Assembly (NCBI GenBank): GCA_030062745.1
Contig: CP099841.1
Location: 24,307,398-24,371,397 of the forward strand
Length of the DNA: 64,000 nucleotides
Direction of reading: 5' to 3'
Source of the DNA: Capitulum mitella
Lineage: Eukaryota > Arthropoda > Thecostraca > Pollicipedomorpha > Pollicipedidae
Made by a program: the position numbers and the translations under genes. This document shows, piece after piece, positions 22,578 through 36,106 of the stretch (positions are counted from its first letter, which is position 1; each line of letters begins with the position of its first letter). Under the pieces are notes generated by a model that did no database searches, had not been told where the DNA came from, and was given only the letters and a program-made list of their open reading frames with translations.

Positions 22578-22623
22578 ATGGAGCCAGCTGCCGTTAGCTG
22601 CGGTGGTCCGCCCGGGCCGGGAG
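22578..22623 (+). CDS. weak candidate first coding exon
   Basis: An ATG in good context (G at -3 and +4) opens a 15-codon stretch, MEPAAVSCGGPPGPG, that ends in a GAG|GTAAGA splice donor at 22624. The exon sits in a CpG-rich patch (22540-22860), as a first exon would. No partner acceptor could be matched, so this rests on start and donor alone and may be chance. Confidence 0.2.
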
Positions 22624-25600
22624 GTAAGATGGATCGATGAACCTGCCTCAGCTGATCGCGTCAGCCGTGCCCGTTGCCTCGCCGCATAAAGCTATCCGGG
22701 TAAATGGATCGGTCGCAGCCCTGACCAAACTGCTAACAGGCTTCCGGGAGAGTTGTGAACGTTCGCGAGCCAGGTATTCAATCTGCGGTCAGCACCGGCT
22801 ACAGCGTGGAATTCCAACTTACAATGGCACTCCGAAAACACGGCGTTCACGTTAATGAAACGCTTAACGAAGTTCGCTGTGCAGAAGTATCGAGGGACCT
22901 TTGCTATAACTAATGTGAGTGATGAAACCGAGAAATTTAGTCTCTCACCCGACATTTCGTGAGGTTTGGACTGAGCAAAATGAACTTCATGGAGCGCAGA
23001 GTAGCAGCTAAAAGCAAGTGGACGGATGACTTGGACCAAGGAGTATCTAAGACGAACAAAATTACAGAGCAGCCTCTTCCCAGGGTATCTTGGGGAATCT
23101 ACACAGGTGGGTTGTCTGTGGTTCTGACAAAGCGCGGACGGCGAAGAAGACCGGACAGACAGGGCCTGCACAGCGGTAGCGTATTTCCTTTGAAAGAAAC
23201 TTCCCGGAATGGTCATCTCGGTAACCACCTTCACAGACGACTCCAGAGGAAAAGCACGAAAGGCCGATGACATATCGCAGAAACAGGCCCTTCGAAAAGC
23301 GTCCTAGCGTCAAATCCTCTTGTCCGTCAAATCCTCGGTCCTACTGAGAAGACCCATGCAGATGTAGTCGGGATGAAAGGGTTTTACGCAAGCGAACCTC
23401 ACGCTTGTTTTCGATATGTCCACTGGTTGATTTGTGTGGAGACCATGAGGCCATGCTATTTTTTTCTCCTGTGGTATCATAAGCCTCGTAGTATGACAGT
23501 CGCTGTGAGATTGCCATACAGAATCGCAGCAATATCTCCCAGTGCCGTCTTCTTTTTTCGTCCTTGCCTTTCCGGTGATATGTTACCCTGTCAACGTGAA
23601 GAATCCATTTGTTAACGCCTGAAACGCTCATCAGACCTCACGGCCACCGCTGGCACCGGGCGGCCCCGCTGCTGTAGCGAAATTAATCTGCGCGGTCAAA
23701 TGTGACGAGTCCTCGGCAAACGCACGGAACTGGTGAAAAACTACACCCGGTTAAGCATGCGCTTTGTAATTAAATTTTTCAGAGTATGCGTGAGTAAAAT
23801 GTGCATGACGTCATTAAAAAGCCCAAATAAGTCGTCCACAATCAGTCCATTCCTATTTGACTTCTCACAAGACCTGTAAACAGTCTGGGAAAATACTTCT
23901 ATAATATAAAATCCGCAGGCGCAACCGGGGGGGGGGGGCGGCGACTCCATCTAGCCCGAATTTTTGTGAAAACCATTGCGCATCGTCCTTCTGGCAAGTG
24001 GTTTTCGTATGATTTCAGTTCACAATGAGCTCCGCCACCCTCCCCTTAAAGAGAATCCTGGCCGCACTCCTGGTAAAATCCATTTTATTCACATGTGCAC
24101 CGAGAAATCTTATCACCATTAACCAAGTTTAAAATGTCATTACGGACTCGTGCCCTTAAAAGTCAGTTTCTGCATTCATCGTTATTTTTTGTTTGTGTTT
24201 TTTTTTGGAAATGAATATGAATCAAATATAGTTTGGTCATTTCTTGTCTCTAAATAATAGCGATCGTCATTTTTTGCGGTTGAGACGACCAATTAAAAGA
24301 TATCTTCATTAATGTACATCAGCGGTGAGAGTGAACGGAGTTACGGTATCAAAAAGCTACATTCGGGTTAAGAAGTAAATAGGCGGGCATGGCTCGTCTT
24401 GCTGGACATGACTGGACTACCAAAACGTTACGTCGCTGCTCCACTTTTCCCTCTCGCGGCGCCGTTAAATAATTTAAAACAGGCCAACTGCATAAGATCA
24501 CATCAGTTACTTGTCTTGGTGAAATGTTTCAATTCTTAAGCAAGAAAACAACCCATGTTACGTCGTTTTCAGGAATATACCTCCTATATTCCGGGAAAAT
24601 ACGTCATATATCCCGTCTGCAGATATTTATCTCCAGGTTCCACTTGCTGTTTTAAGTTACTTAGCCCGGTTTTGTAAGCAGCAGAAACGTTGTCTAAACA
24701 GGGTCATTGTAGCAGATTTCTAACTGCCTGCGTGGTAGCTGAACTAGTGACGACCTCGCTCGTGTCAGTCTCTTGCGAGTCAGTCAAAGAGAAAATCTTC
24801 TAAGTCCAACTTCTATTCACTTCAGTCATTCACCAAACACCTACACCGGCACCTAAACGATACAGTGATCCTTTCACTATGTTTTGAAAATCACAAGCGC
24901 CTCCGTGACGACGAGCGTGGCGCTATTTATACTCCCTACAAACGGAAACGATCTGGGCCAGGAGGCACAAAACTGACGTGATGTCAACCAATGATAGACG
25001 GAAACGTAATCAAACCGGAGGCGTAAATCGGTGGTGTGAGGAAATCTGGACCAATCAGAGTTGGCGGCACCGTATAGCGATTCCAAGAAACATCGGACGC
25101 TGATCTGCATTGTTTGTCGCTTGCACTGACTTTTTCACGGGAAATATCGAGTCACATTTTTGATAAAGAATGTCGTTCAGCGCAACACTGCCATTGATGA
25201 AAACGAGAAGACCTTGGGCATCCCAGACACTTTTGTCTGGGACGTCGAACTCAGCCTTGAACGGCTGAACAATGGGACCGTTCTACTAATGGAAATATTT
25301 ATAGGAATTCTTTAAAATTTTTGCTTTCAGCTACTTCAGAACCGAAGAATTTTTGGGTCACGAAAATAGTTTTGTTACAAACATGCGATAAATATTTATT
25401 CATACGAAATGCATATGCATTCTTCATACGAAAATCCGATTCGTTTCGTCGGAGAGCATGCGTGGTTCACCAACACCAACCGTCTGCCCTACAACGGAGC
25501 GATATCTCAAGAGCAATTCGGCGGCTCCAGCCGCTCTCAGCATCGACTCGCTCCTGTGAGGTGAAGAATTATAGACGTTATATATCATAATTTGAAGCAT

Positions 25601-26699
25601 TATACGTCAGTAACCCTTTTACACAAGCAGTTTCCATGTGGATCTGGCCTCAGATAGTTCCAGGATAGCGTAGCCTTGATTCTAACACTGCAGTTTGCGA
25701 TGGAGCGTTGCCTCCTCAGCAGGCCGACGAAACAGCCAACGTTAGTGTCCGCACCATGGAACCTTCCACAGCACAGTCAAAAGGGTTGGAAAGATAACGG
25801 CTGTCATAAGACAACTGCACCTATTGAGAAGACATTATGGAAGTGATAAAGCGAATGGCCCAGACCAGCGCCCTGGACTGCGTTGGACCGGACATTGTTT
25901 TCCCATGGCTGGGGTTATAACGTTCTGCAGGCTTTTTTCGAGGGGAAACATGTGAAGAAGTCTATCTGGCCCCTAGTTCCGTCCTCACAAACCATTCGGG
26001 TCGAATTTAAAAAAAGGATGTTGGCTGGACGTTGAAGGTTTGTGTAGGCTAGATTTGAAATTGGACAGGACATCCGATTTCAAGCTGACAAGTGGCGGCC
26101 ACTACCTTATATCATAGAAATATTCAGATATTCAGGAACCGTGTGATACGTGGTATGCCCAGGGCAATTATAGAAAAGCACAGAATAATGTTCCGTGATG
26201 TGTAATAATCGTGAGCAAAGCCACTTTCACCTGCCGCCGGCAACCGATGTTTGGTCAGTTTTATTGTCTGAGAGTCCGGCTTCACTGGCTTCGGTGATTG
26301 ACTGCCGGAACAGCGTTGCTGACTTCTGCGCATGGACAGTTTTAAAATATCGGTCATGGAAAAACGTAGGCAAGCGCGTTTTCATGATCTCTGGTGTACC
26401 CATGGACCTTCTCTTGGACCTATGGTACGGTTTTCTCCCCATCCGTGAATACGTTTAGGAATATTCATGTTGGAGAATTTATTACAAGTGACATTTTTCC
26501 CTGGCAATGTGCGATGGTGTCACCGTAGCAAATTGCGGTGCCCATCTCGTTTCAGATAGCAAAACGAAACCGACTTCGCTGACGCCATCGCAAAGATGGT
26601 GGCGTCCATTAACGCTAAGATCCACTGATTATATTAGTCGGCGGCTGAAATCGAATTGTGGCAGAATAGCGCTGGTCTCTGGGAGCTGTTATTACTGAA
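22624..26699. other. no supported gene
   Basis: A 193-codon frame at 22692-23273 on the minus strand is long for this composition, but an overlapping 103-codon frame opposes it and no domain is visible. A G homopolymer lies at about 23926-23939. The remainder is AT-leaning with short frames and no element ends. Confidence 0.4.
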
Positions 26700-27390
26700 A
26701 CTGGAGGGAGGGAGAGAGGGAGAGAGAGAGCAGGGAGGCGTCGTAGCCCGCGGTCTGGAAACATCCTGGGGCAGACCCAGGAGTCTGGAGAGGGCACAGG
26801 ACGGCCAGACTGGACAGGGTCAAGGTCGGGTGACGGAAGAGGCTGTCTACGGGCCTGGGCAGAGCACAGGGCGGCCACGCTGGACGAGATCAGGGACGGA
26901 TGACGGACAAGGCTGGTCTGGGAGCCTGGACAGAGCACAGGGCAGCCAGGCTGGACGTCACGGCGCCACCATCAGGGACGCGCGGCAGACGAGGGCACGG
27001 TCGATCGCCCCCACGGAACGAGCCAGCGATAATGCGGCCGGCACTTACGCCGCCGACGGCCAGCGGCTGCGGATGGCGCGGAATGCTGATTTGTCGCGCC
27101 GGCCTGTTATACGCCCGTGTTTTATTGGCAACGGCCGGCAGCGATAAATTCCAATCATCCGGCCAGTAATGGTCATCACAATATCGTGCACCCCTGGGGA
27201 TGACGGGGGTCAATTATCCGGAGCCGATAGTCCCAGCAGCCAGGGCCGGTGGGAGGCGGCCGCACTGAGCCCATGCGGCTCCAGTGAGACTTGGGCTCCG
27301 ACACTGCAACTGTGCCTGCCAGAAACTGCGATGGAAAAAGAACAGAAAGCGACGGAGGATTATGGCCGACAGGGCAGGAGAAAATGAGTA
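26700..27390. other. GC-rich block containing a 70-bp minisatellite
   Basis: Starts with a purine run (GGAGGGAGAGAG) at 26701 and continues CpG-rich to about 27380. Frames of 72-163 codons overlap on both strands. The translation of the longest is low-complexity and follows the repeat, so I do not call it coding. Confidence 0.4.
26751..26970 (+). repeat. minisatellite, about three units of 70 bp
   Basis: AGAGGGCACAGGACGGCCAG at 26789 recurs as AGAGCACAGGGCGGCCA at 26861 and AGAGCACAGGGCAGCCAGG at 26932, spacing 70 and 71 bp. GGTCTGG and GACGGA words recur in each unit. Confidence 0.75.
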
Positions 27391-30340
27391 GTTCCATTAT
27401 TTTTGGTGTACTTGAAGTATTCGGGAAGCAGGCAGTTTTCCTTAACATGCTTCCAAGAGTGTCATGTCATGCTTCAACTTGTGATAAGCCAACCAATCCT
27501 CAAGTTTGATGGATCCAGGAAATCTGGCATTCGAGAGGTTCGTCTCTGGGTTTTAAAAGTAATGTCGTTTAAGTGCAGGTGGTACTTACATGCTCTTATG
27601 TGCAACATAATCGTTGCTGAACTAATGGCGTCTAATGCTTAAACCTTCTCTACCGGTAATAACTTCGGTTGTGATACCAAGTCCTTGCATTACTTAAACG
27701 AGCTGTGGCTTAACCGAAAGCAGATTTTGAAATATAAAAAGAAACACTTTGCTTGAGTTTTCAGCCCGGGGATGAAAAAGTTGCCTCTATCGGTTGTAGC
27801 AGGTGATATGAGTTAGCGGATAATACTGTTATGATGTAACAGAATAACCTAATGTTGGTTACATTCTGCGTTACTATACTATATTATGTGTGATATATTT
27901 GTGCCTAGTCGTTAAGTGCTAGCCGGGGTGCGGAAAATTGAAAACAGATGCAGTGAAAATGTGGAGGCACGAGGTCAAAGAGTCAGAGCCGGTCTGTTAT
28001 CCCGAATATGCCGTATAACCTCTCGATTTGCTTCCGTTCACTAAATGTTTCACAAGTGCCGTCATTACTCTGTTCACTGTGATGCCCTGTGGACCTTGGC
28101 TGGAGATTTCCGAAAATTCCTGGGTTCTGAGAAGAATTTCGATTTAATCCTTTCCGGTCATTGCTTAAAAACTAGGGTTCAGTTATTGAAAAGTGGAGAT
28201 CGGCACCGCCCATGCCTCAGTATTTTCAACGGTGCTCGTAACCAAGAAACGCATACAGCACGACTAAAAGTATAGCCATGCCCCTAAAATTTGGCGAACA
28301 TTAGATTGGTACCCGTTTCATTTTTGTAGGTTCATTACTCCGTACTACTTCATACCGATATCATTAAAAATTTAACGAGAACCTCGGAACGACAGTCTAT
28401 ACCCTCCTGGTGTCCGGGATCCTATACTAAACAAATAACATGCGTCCAATATTTATTTGGTCTCATGAACGTCCGAGCACTGTAACATTACTGGCGGGGA
28501 CGGCTTACACTAGAGTTCCATCGGAATCCGGCGTTCGTCAAATAGGACAGAAAACAAAGGATATTAATCCATCAAACTACTTCAACAACAGCTGTCGAGC
28601 GAGAAGGTGAGGTGTCAGAAGCTCATTGTTCTGGAAGATCCTTGTAGCAGGAATGATGATGGCCTGTCTCGTTAGCTATCGCTTCATGACAGGATCGTTA
28701 AGAGTAAGAGAGGTGCAGAAAAAGCCAGTCCCCGAGCTTCTAGGTGGGTACGTTAACCCCCCCCCCCGGACTCGGCGTCTAAAAGCCAGGAAATTACGTG
28801 TCCAGGGAATTGCGTAATTTTCGTTTCCACGCGAGGAAGGTTGTAGCTCTCTTCATGAAATAGAGCAATGATACCCAAATTAATCGTTGGCCATTTTTGC
28901 CGTAACATAAACTGCCATGTCAAAAACAATACATCTGTGACGTGCTTTGATAATCCTGACTATTTCACTAAAACCTCCGACCAAAGCTGCATTTACTTAC
29001 TTAAAAATTGGGCGAAAAACGAGAAGTTTTGAAGTGCTTCGTATAGCGTAACTATTATAAAATCAAACCGCCACTGACTGTGGTATCTGACACAACGAAA
29101 TTGATTGAAAGGGATAAAAAACTCACCCCAGGATTTCTCTTGAACTGATGAAGTGATTCCAGCGACTGAAACGGCAATCGATAGCCCTGCGCCGTTTTAC
29201 ACTTTCTTAGAACAAGAATTAAGTCGGTGTATTAATGAGGTCACAGATAAAGGTCAACTTCAAACTTTTATATTTTTAACATCGTACCTGGGCAAGGTAA
29301 GATGCCTTTACAACATATTTTCACAGCATCGCCATTAACTTAAATGCGCGAAGTATATCATGCACGCCGACAACGCCTAATTTTTTTAGGTTTGTGTCAA
29401 CGGTCGTGGTCATTTCGGGCCAATATCATACGGTGTAATGTTCCAGGAACTAGTGAATCAATTGATGCAACCGAAAGTCAATCGACGACCTATAGTGTAC
29501 GATGTCGGAAAAAAATCTCACACAAACTTCAATGGCTGTTTTAACTCCTCTTGTGAATCATCTTCTAAAAATTACAAAGGTAAATATATGGCAGTGAACT
29601 AAGTAGTGGGGACAATAGTGTTTTACTTACTGAGGTGTCATGAGACAATGACATGCTTTGCATGATACCATTATCTTGACCCTTACGTAAAAGGGGAAAT
29701 AACAAGGGAATTCAACGTACAAAAAAAAAATCCATAAGCATGGTCTCCTTTATGGCGTCATGTCTGACTTGAACTTGAATGGCCTTCACGAAAATTATTC
29801 CGACATGTGCGGAATTCACGTAAGAACTTAACATTATCGGCCATTTCGCGGCATTAGTATCTCTTTGAAGATCAAGCAAAAGTTAAAAAATCGGTATGAT
29901 TATAAAACTTCACTGTCTTTATGACGCCATTCGATGACTTTGACAATGCCGTTGCCGCTAAAATGTGCAGAATTGATGTACCGATGGATGCTGAAAACTT
30001 TGAGGCGCTGCCGTTTGGTGCGGGAGATAAGCAGCGGAGAAAAAGTGGGGTTCCTGACCCCCTCCCCAGCATGTATGGGTTAAACTGCATCATTCTTTGT
30101 TCATGGATTTTTGCTATGCAAATGTAAATACATCGCACTGACAGTTTCCCAGCGGCCCTTGAAACAGACGTGCGCTTGCATTCCGAACTGTTCATGGTAA
30201 TGTTGTATGTACATCATGCCTTGATTTCACTCAGCCATGGCAGCAAAAATGTTACGGAGAATTCGGGACTCGTTTTGTGGTGGGCAAGAACATCCCAATG
30301 TCAGATATCCTGGCCCAACAGTATCTTTCTTTTGATCGCG
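27391..30340. other. no supported gene
   Basis: Nothing recognised over nearly 3 kb. A C homopolymer lies at about 28759-28769. Short open frames (up to 107 codons at 29872-30195, minus) have no motif. Confidence 0.45.
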
Positions 30341-30720
30341 TGAAGTGTTCGGAAGCATTCCTCGCCACGTTCTGGGCGCTGCCAGTCTGTCACCGTCAGG
30401 ACGGGCCGCGTGCCTCTGCCCGCCACGCACGCGCGGCGCGTGCCACTGCAGACCCCGCCTGGCCGCCGCATACCTGCCCTGTCTGAGCGCCAGCCGCCTC
30501 CTCCCCGAACGCCCCCCCCTCCCTCCCCCTCCCACCACCACCGGAAGACTGCCGTCGGCCGATCACCGCTGCCTCCGCCGCTGTCGACGACGCCGGCAGC
30601 GCGTGACTCCACTCATTTGGGAGGAGGCCAGCGAGTGGAGCTCCCTCCGCACCAGGAACAAGTTAATCAGCACACGCAGTCTTTGGCCGGTGTCCCTGGG
30701 TGGAGGTGAATGACTCTGCG
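30341..30720. other. CpG-rich block
   Basis: GC-rich with a strong strand bias (C-rich plus strand, CCCCCCTCCCTCCCCCTCCC at about 30510-30529). Frames of 99-122 codons overlap in several phases. A weak donor, GGAG|GTGAAT, lies near 30707. No product is recognisable. Confidence 0.35.
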
Positions 30721-30870
30721 AGCTTCCTGCTCGAAGTGGCCGAAATCCGGCCCGATGGATTGCTGCTACGTCGGATGATTTTGCAATTCAACATGCATCA
30801 CGAAAATGCACTTGTTTCTCTGGCTTTTGCAATTTTTTTTAAGAAACACTAATAAATTGTTTTGACTTAG

Positions 30871-31930
30871 CCCCATTCCGTGCTTCTGCCCCTGCGTACC
30901 ATTCCGTGCTGGGGGAGCAAATTCTACCTCCTTTGCAATCTCGAAAACTATTGGCCCAGTTTTTTAGCGGAAAACGGCGTCGATAACATGTAGCGAGATC
31001 TACATGTCTAGAAAAGAAATGATGAAAACTATGAAATTGGTGAACAGATGGTCGATTAAGGGTATATGTAGGGGTTTACTTACACGCGCTTGCTGACCAT
31101 ATTGGTTATCGATTTTGTCCTAAATCATGCCATTCTGCCGACAATCAATAGCTCTGTCACACGTGTTAAGAAGTCAATTTGCAAAATTCGTATACGCATC
31201 CAGAGTAGAGAAAAAGGCGAAAACGTTTTGGAAGATGATCATCCATTCTACAACATATTTTGCGTCTAGTGAGCTCATTTGCGTTTGGAAAACATTTCCA
31301 AATGTGTCATATGCCATATTATGTACATGTGACAAATACCATAGGCGGATCCAGTTACCAGAGAAATGGGGCAACTTTCGACAGGCTAAATTGAATCGTC
31401 GTTTATCGGGAAAAAAAGAAATAAAGTGCTCATTTTACATGGCCCTGGGCCGCCCCCGATGTTTATTTTCACTGGACTATGTGGCATTTCGTTGTAATAT
31501 ATGTTGAACTAATAAAACCTATCGCATATATCCAGATATCTGGTAGGCCCTCGGATGTGCACCCCAAAACCGATGCCTTGAGACGTTCCTGACAGCACTG
31601 AGTTATACGCGTAAATTAGGACAAATATGTCTTTATTATACCCGGGCCTCGTTTTATTCGCACAATAAGTCATACATTCTTCGGAATAATAAAATATACA
31701 TATACAGCTATCAGTTATATAGCTTGATAGCATATATATAACATGTGTACCTAAGAGGTCTTCGAACCGCCTCTGCAGGAGATAAATTTTCCTTAAATTT
31801 TGTGGCAGCATGTGGAAAAGATACCAAGGAAAAGCCGCCAAGTTTTGTGAAGCGGCTCCTAAAACGCCGGGAATGGCGAGCGGAAAACCGGAGGGGAAGG
31901 GGCAGAATCTGCCCGCAGCACGGAATAGGG
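30871..31930 (+). mobile_element. TTAA-type MITE, divergent subfamily with CCGTGC ends
   Basis: Flanks are TTAG (30867-30870) and TTAA (31931-31934). The left end starts CCCCATTCCGTGC and the right end is GCACGGAATAGGG, so both ends share the variant CCGTGC in place of CCCGG. The 5' part matches the family at TTGCAATCTCGAAAACTATT (30937), and the 3' part at CGCCAAGTTTTGTGAAGCGG (31836). Landmarks inside are CCATAGGCGGATCCAG (31339) and GGAAAAGATACC (31812). The interior matches 4380-5160 in reverse complement. Confidence 0.75.
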
Positions 31931-31934
31931 TTAA

Positions 31935-33869
31935 GTTGCTAGAAACAACGGCGCTTTCAAACTGCTCGCACCTCGATGTAGAACGAACAAGAGCGCGAAC
32001 GCACAGAGTCTGATGCAGTTATGAGCCAGGAATAGATAGATAGTTGAGATAGAGCGGTTGAGAACTTGGCATTCATCAGCACATTAACTTAAGCACCATC
32101 AACGTCTTCTTTGCAAAAATAATGAGTTGTTAAAAACTGCCAACAGCTAATGCATTTCTGTTCGTAGTCAGGTTACAACGTTTCCATTGCCCCGGAGTCG
32201 CCTAGCTCCGGTTCCATCGAACCTGCGTATGCTACGAATACCACTGACTCTGCATTCTGACATGATCATAAATCGGCTTTTGGCGGACAAACATTTACTT
32301 GTTGAATGTGTTCGAGGTGCAGGTACTGGCGATTATATGCTGCTGCTGCTGTTTCTGCAGGCTAGTTTTATAGCGCACTGACGAAAGTTTTAACTATGGC
32401 TCCTTGCTGGGGGGAACGAAGACACGTGGAAGAGCTGCCAGCGCAACTTAGCGTGGAACTGGAAACTTGTCAAAAGTGCCGGGCGAGGCTGACAAGGCGA
32501 GCAAGTTGGTGTCTATGGGCCATTGTGCAGTTAGAAGCAAATCTGGAATATCCTCACCACTCATGATGCGCGAGAGCTTACAATGACACGCTGCGGAGGG
32601 TGGCCCAGGTTGCGACGGGCGACGGCACTCTGCAAATTCAGGGAGGGTTGGAACCGAGCTGGCCGACTGCCAGCGAGCGCACCGCGCGGCCGATACTATT
32701 TCTGGTTCGACCTGCACTTTTCCCGGAAATACCGGCCAAATTCTGCGCTGGCGGAGGCGGTCCTGGAGAATGTCGGAATCTGCGCTGGGTGACGACACGG
32801 TGAGCGTCGCGGCAGCCAAGCCAAGGAAAACCTCTTTCTGCTCGGTTGCATAATCTGCTTTCCCTCTGTGGATAAGCAGTGTTACCATGAAAGAATGTAC
32901 AGAATGCGAATCGAACAGAAATTTTGCAGGAACACGTGGCAATGATAAATGAAGAAATATCTGAACCCAGTGCAAAAACGCTGCGCCAGCATCCTTGACA
33001 TAAGAGGTAATGCGAGTAAATGGAAGACGGGATGATGAGGGACGAGCAATAAACTCGCTTATGTTTCGCACAGCAACACTGCTTCAGACGATATCACTTC
33101 AACGTTAACTGCCGCGGTGCAAGGCGGCATGTTCACTTGCTGGCGTCGTCTGACGTAGTTTCCCGCTAGTCCTGTGTGAGACCCATCTTTTCCCGTCGCT
33201 GGCAATCTGAAAGGTCCCTGGGGGCGCGTTCTATGACCCGGTGTCACGTAACCAGAGCTATCGCCGCTGCTGAGAGGATATTGGAAACAACGGCAAGGCC
33301 CAAACGGTTTGCTGCCTGACTTGTTGGTAGAGGAGAGGGTGGTTGGGACGTTCACTTCGCGGGAAGTGCTGGCTGATGTGCTTACTGATAACGGTGTGAG
33401 CTTTTAGAGCTAACAAGGAAACCGGACAAAAGATATGATCATTATGCAACCACAATGAACATTTCGAAAAGACTGCACAACAGAGGCCTTCATAACGTGC
33501 GAGAAGACGTGATGATCGATCGGTGATGATTCGATAATCGACGAGCGCTCCGGACCAGGGGATTTAATTGAATGAAGCGTGAACGAAATCTGGATGAAAT
33601 GCAATGGAACTGAAGAGTATGGCATCACGGGGCATTAAATATTAGTCAAATTCATTCTGCTTGGCGTGGCACGAAATACAAACAGTTGTGTTCTATGCCT
33701 CTCCACAGCTCGAATGCATGGTCGTGCACCGTCTGATCAATCTTCTCGGGGAAGGGGACTGTCCTCAGGCCTCGCTCTTGCAACGTCGTTTCTCAGATAT
33801 TTTGGGTCTTGTCACGGTTGCAGGAGCTGACTACGTCTATCCTCAAAGAAACAATTCCACGGCGCGGCG
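31935..33869. other. no supported gene; one long unexplained minus-strand frame
   Basis: A 207-codon frame runs from 33071 to 32448 on the minus strand, with its central part in a moderately GC-rich stretch (32580-32800). I recognise no domain, and no splice or promoter signal supports it. Short plus-strand frames overlap it. Confidence 0.35.
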
Positions 33870-34380
33870 TATCCGGGTCTGCTCCGCACTGGCCCCCGGT
33901 CTGTTTGGGTACAGCCGCGGCCCTCGCACCGCACGACACGCGCCGCCGGTCGCTACAGAGTGCTGCGAGCGCTGCGTTTCGGACCGTGGTCGCCTTCGCG
34001 GAGCACTCGCCGGCTGTCAGGCTGGCAGTGCTCGGGCTGAACGCCGGCTGAGGGCGATGTCCCAGACGGCCGGCCGGACCACCAACCGGCCGGGCCTGTC
34101 TCAGATGACGGGCCAGAGGGAACGTCTCGGCCGGCCAGCCTGGGCAGCTGGTCGGGGTGGCGATCCCCATCGATCGGGCGGCGGATGCCGCAGCCGCCGC
34201 CGCCGCCGCCGCCGCCGGGATCCAGCTTGCTCTCAGCTCCCAGGAGAGTCCGTTCAGGTGCGCCGCACGGCCACAGGGAACTGCAGCTGGCAAGGAGGCT
34301 GCAGGGAGCCGGCAGACTGCTAACAGGGGGCCACAGGGTGGGCAATGGCGGTGGCGCTTGCGGTAAATGGGGCTGGATGC
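33870..34380. other. CpG-rich block with a CCG trinucleotide run
   Basis: Dense CpG with frames over 180 codons on both strands (for example 33661-34323 plus and 33793-34416 minus). Opposed long frames of this kind arise from GC-rich composition. A (CCG)8-like run is at 34194-34217. Promoter-island status is only a guess. Confidence 0.4.
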
Positions 34381-35774
34381 TTCCAAAGCGGATGTGGCCT
34401 TCAACTTGGTGAACATAGTGCTCTCGGGGAGTTAAAGTATCACAATGAGAAGGGCGAAAGTCGCAGCTCCAGAAAGAGAACAGAGGTCTTGGTTTCGAAA
34501 ACGGGTGCCGTTTCTTAGCCACTGGTAGGCCCCAGTGATATGATAATGAGCTCAGTAGTACATTGCCCCGTCATCATATGTGTAGTGTATCACAGGCCAC
34601 GGGGCAACCTCAGTACCAATTTGTCTTCCAATACCTTCCAGTACAATTTGTCTTCCAATACCAATACCTTCCAGCGTCAAATTGTTTTAACATTCGCTAT
34701 ATGATGCTGCATAAAAAGAAACTATAAAAAAATGAAAATCACACCAAGGGTTCGCAGGTTTTGTGCATTCGGAGACATTTTTGGGCGTAGTAGTCTCCGC
34801 TGGAAATACACGGCGTTATACCAAGCAAAATAAAATCCGTCATAAACTACGGGCTACCTAGACGTCAAACGACTTGTTCTGTGTGGATGCCAGAGGACTG
34901 GAACGTTGCACATTGGGGTCTTTTATTTACAGACCATACAAGGAAGCAACACATGCAAATGAACGTCTGCATTCTGACATTCCTCCTAATGGCAGAAGAG
35001 AGCTAACTCAACATGAACCAGCAATCTCTACTGGCAACTGAGGCCCAGGTTATGTTACTTGGTGTTAGCTAAGGGCATCAGTTCACGCAGCTCGACCCAG
35101 CTTTAAAGGAACCCGTCACGTTTCTCAAAGTCGCTGAGGATTTTCTGTGCCTGAGGTACAAGCTTTCATCCTCTTCCCACGCTGTGCGTGTCGTTGACAC
35201 ATTCTCCACCATCAGCCACGTACCTGTCCTGAACAGGTTCAGTCTGGCTGGTAGCAATGTCGGTAGTAGGTGCTGGTTCGCGCATCGCTGTTTTGAACTA
35301 ACCTATCAATTATGTGCCGCGTGTGAAGTTAAGCTCTGGTAATTGGAACGACTGAACCGAGTCGCCCCCTCTTACCCGGTTCGTAGCCGCAGAATGCTGC
35401 CTACAACAACATTTTCGGTAGTCATAATTGAAAGAAGCGCGTTTTCAAGATGTGCGCTGTAGCCATTGCAGGCGATAGAGGGATGCACTGTGTTCTGCAT
35501 CCACTTGTTCAGAAGGTGGCACTGCTTTGAGCTTTCAAAACACATGGTATTCTGTAGCGCACTGAGGTGCTCTGGCTGAGACTTGATCTTAAATTACACG
35601 TGTCCACACGACCACTGGTTGGAGACTCCTTACTGGTCATAGCTACTGACCATGTACGCGCCATTGCGGATTGATACCCAGTAACCATTCCGAGAACGAA
35701 AGAATATGTCTCGACGGCTTACAGGTGATCCAACTCGTGAACACCGGGGGCAAAGAGTGCAAGATTAAACATAA
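34381..35774. other. no recognisable gene
   Basis: No open frame of note over about 1.3 kb and no repeat that I can match, apart from a local duplication of CAATTTGTCTTCCAATACC near 34617-34668. Confidence 0.5.
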
Positions 35775-36106
35775 TCCGTGATCGATAGCTCAGTTGGTTG
35801 AACGCCGTCCTGGCAAGACGGGTTCGAGTCGCCCCGGCAATCGATATTTAGCCTGCGGGCTAGCTGGCAACTGGCCAACATAGAGTCAAGCTGACTGCCA
35901 TACGGAAGAGTCCAGGAACGGAGCTTTGCAAAAATGATGGGGGCGGCGGGCAGACGCTAATTTCGACTAATTCTGATGTTTTTAAGGCAATTCTTTCCAT
36001 GCATAGACCTGATGTTAAAAACCCCAAATTATTGGGGGGAGAGAGGGGTCCCAAAAAAACCCAAAGTCCCACTCTTAATTGAGTCTCACCCTTTGCGGCA
36101 CGTTAA

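Noticed and set aside
22692-23273. 193-codon minus-strand open frame
   Set aside because: Opposed by a 103-codon frame; no recognisable motif or splice structure.
32448-33071. 207-codon minus-strand open frame outside the densest GC blocks
   Set aside because: No domain, start context, splice or promoter signal that I can defend; overlapping plus-strand frames exist. Left as unassigned rather than called a gene.
33661-34416. Opposed open frames of 189-220 codons
   Set aside because: Both strands open over the same CpG-rich DNA, with arginine runs from the CCG repeat; typical of composition.
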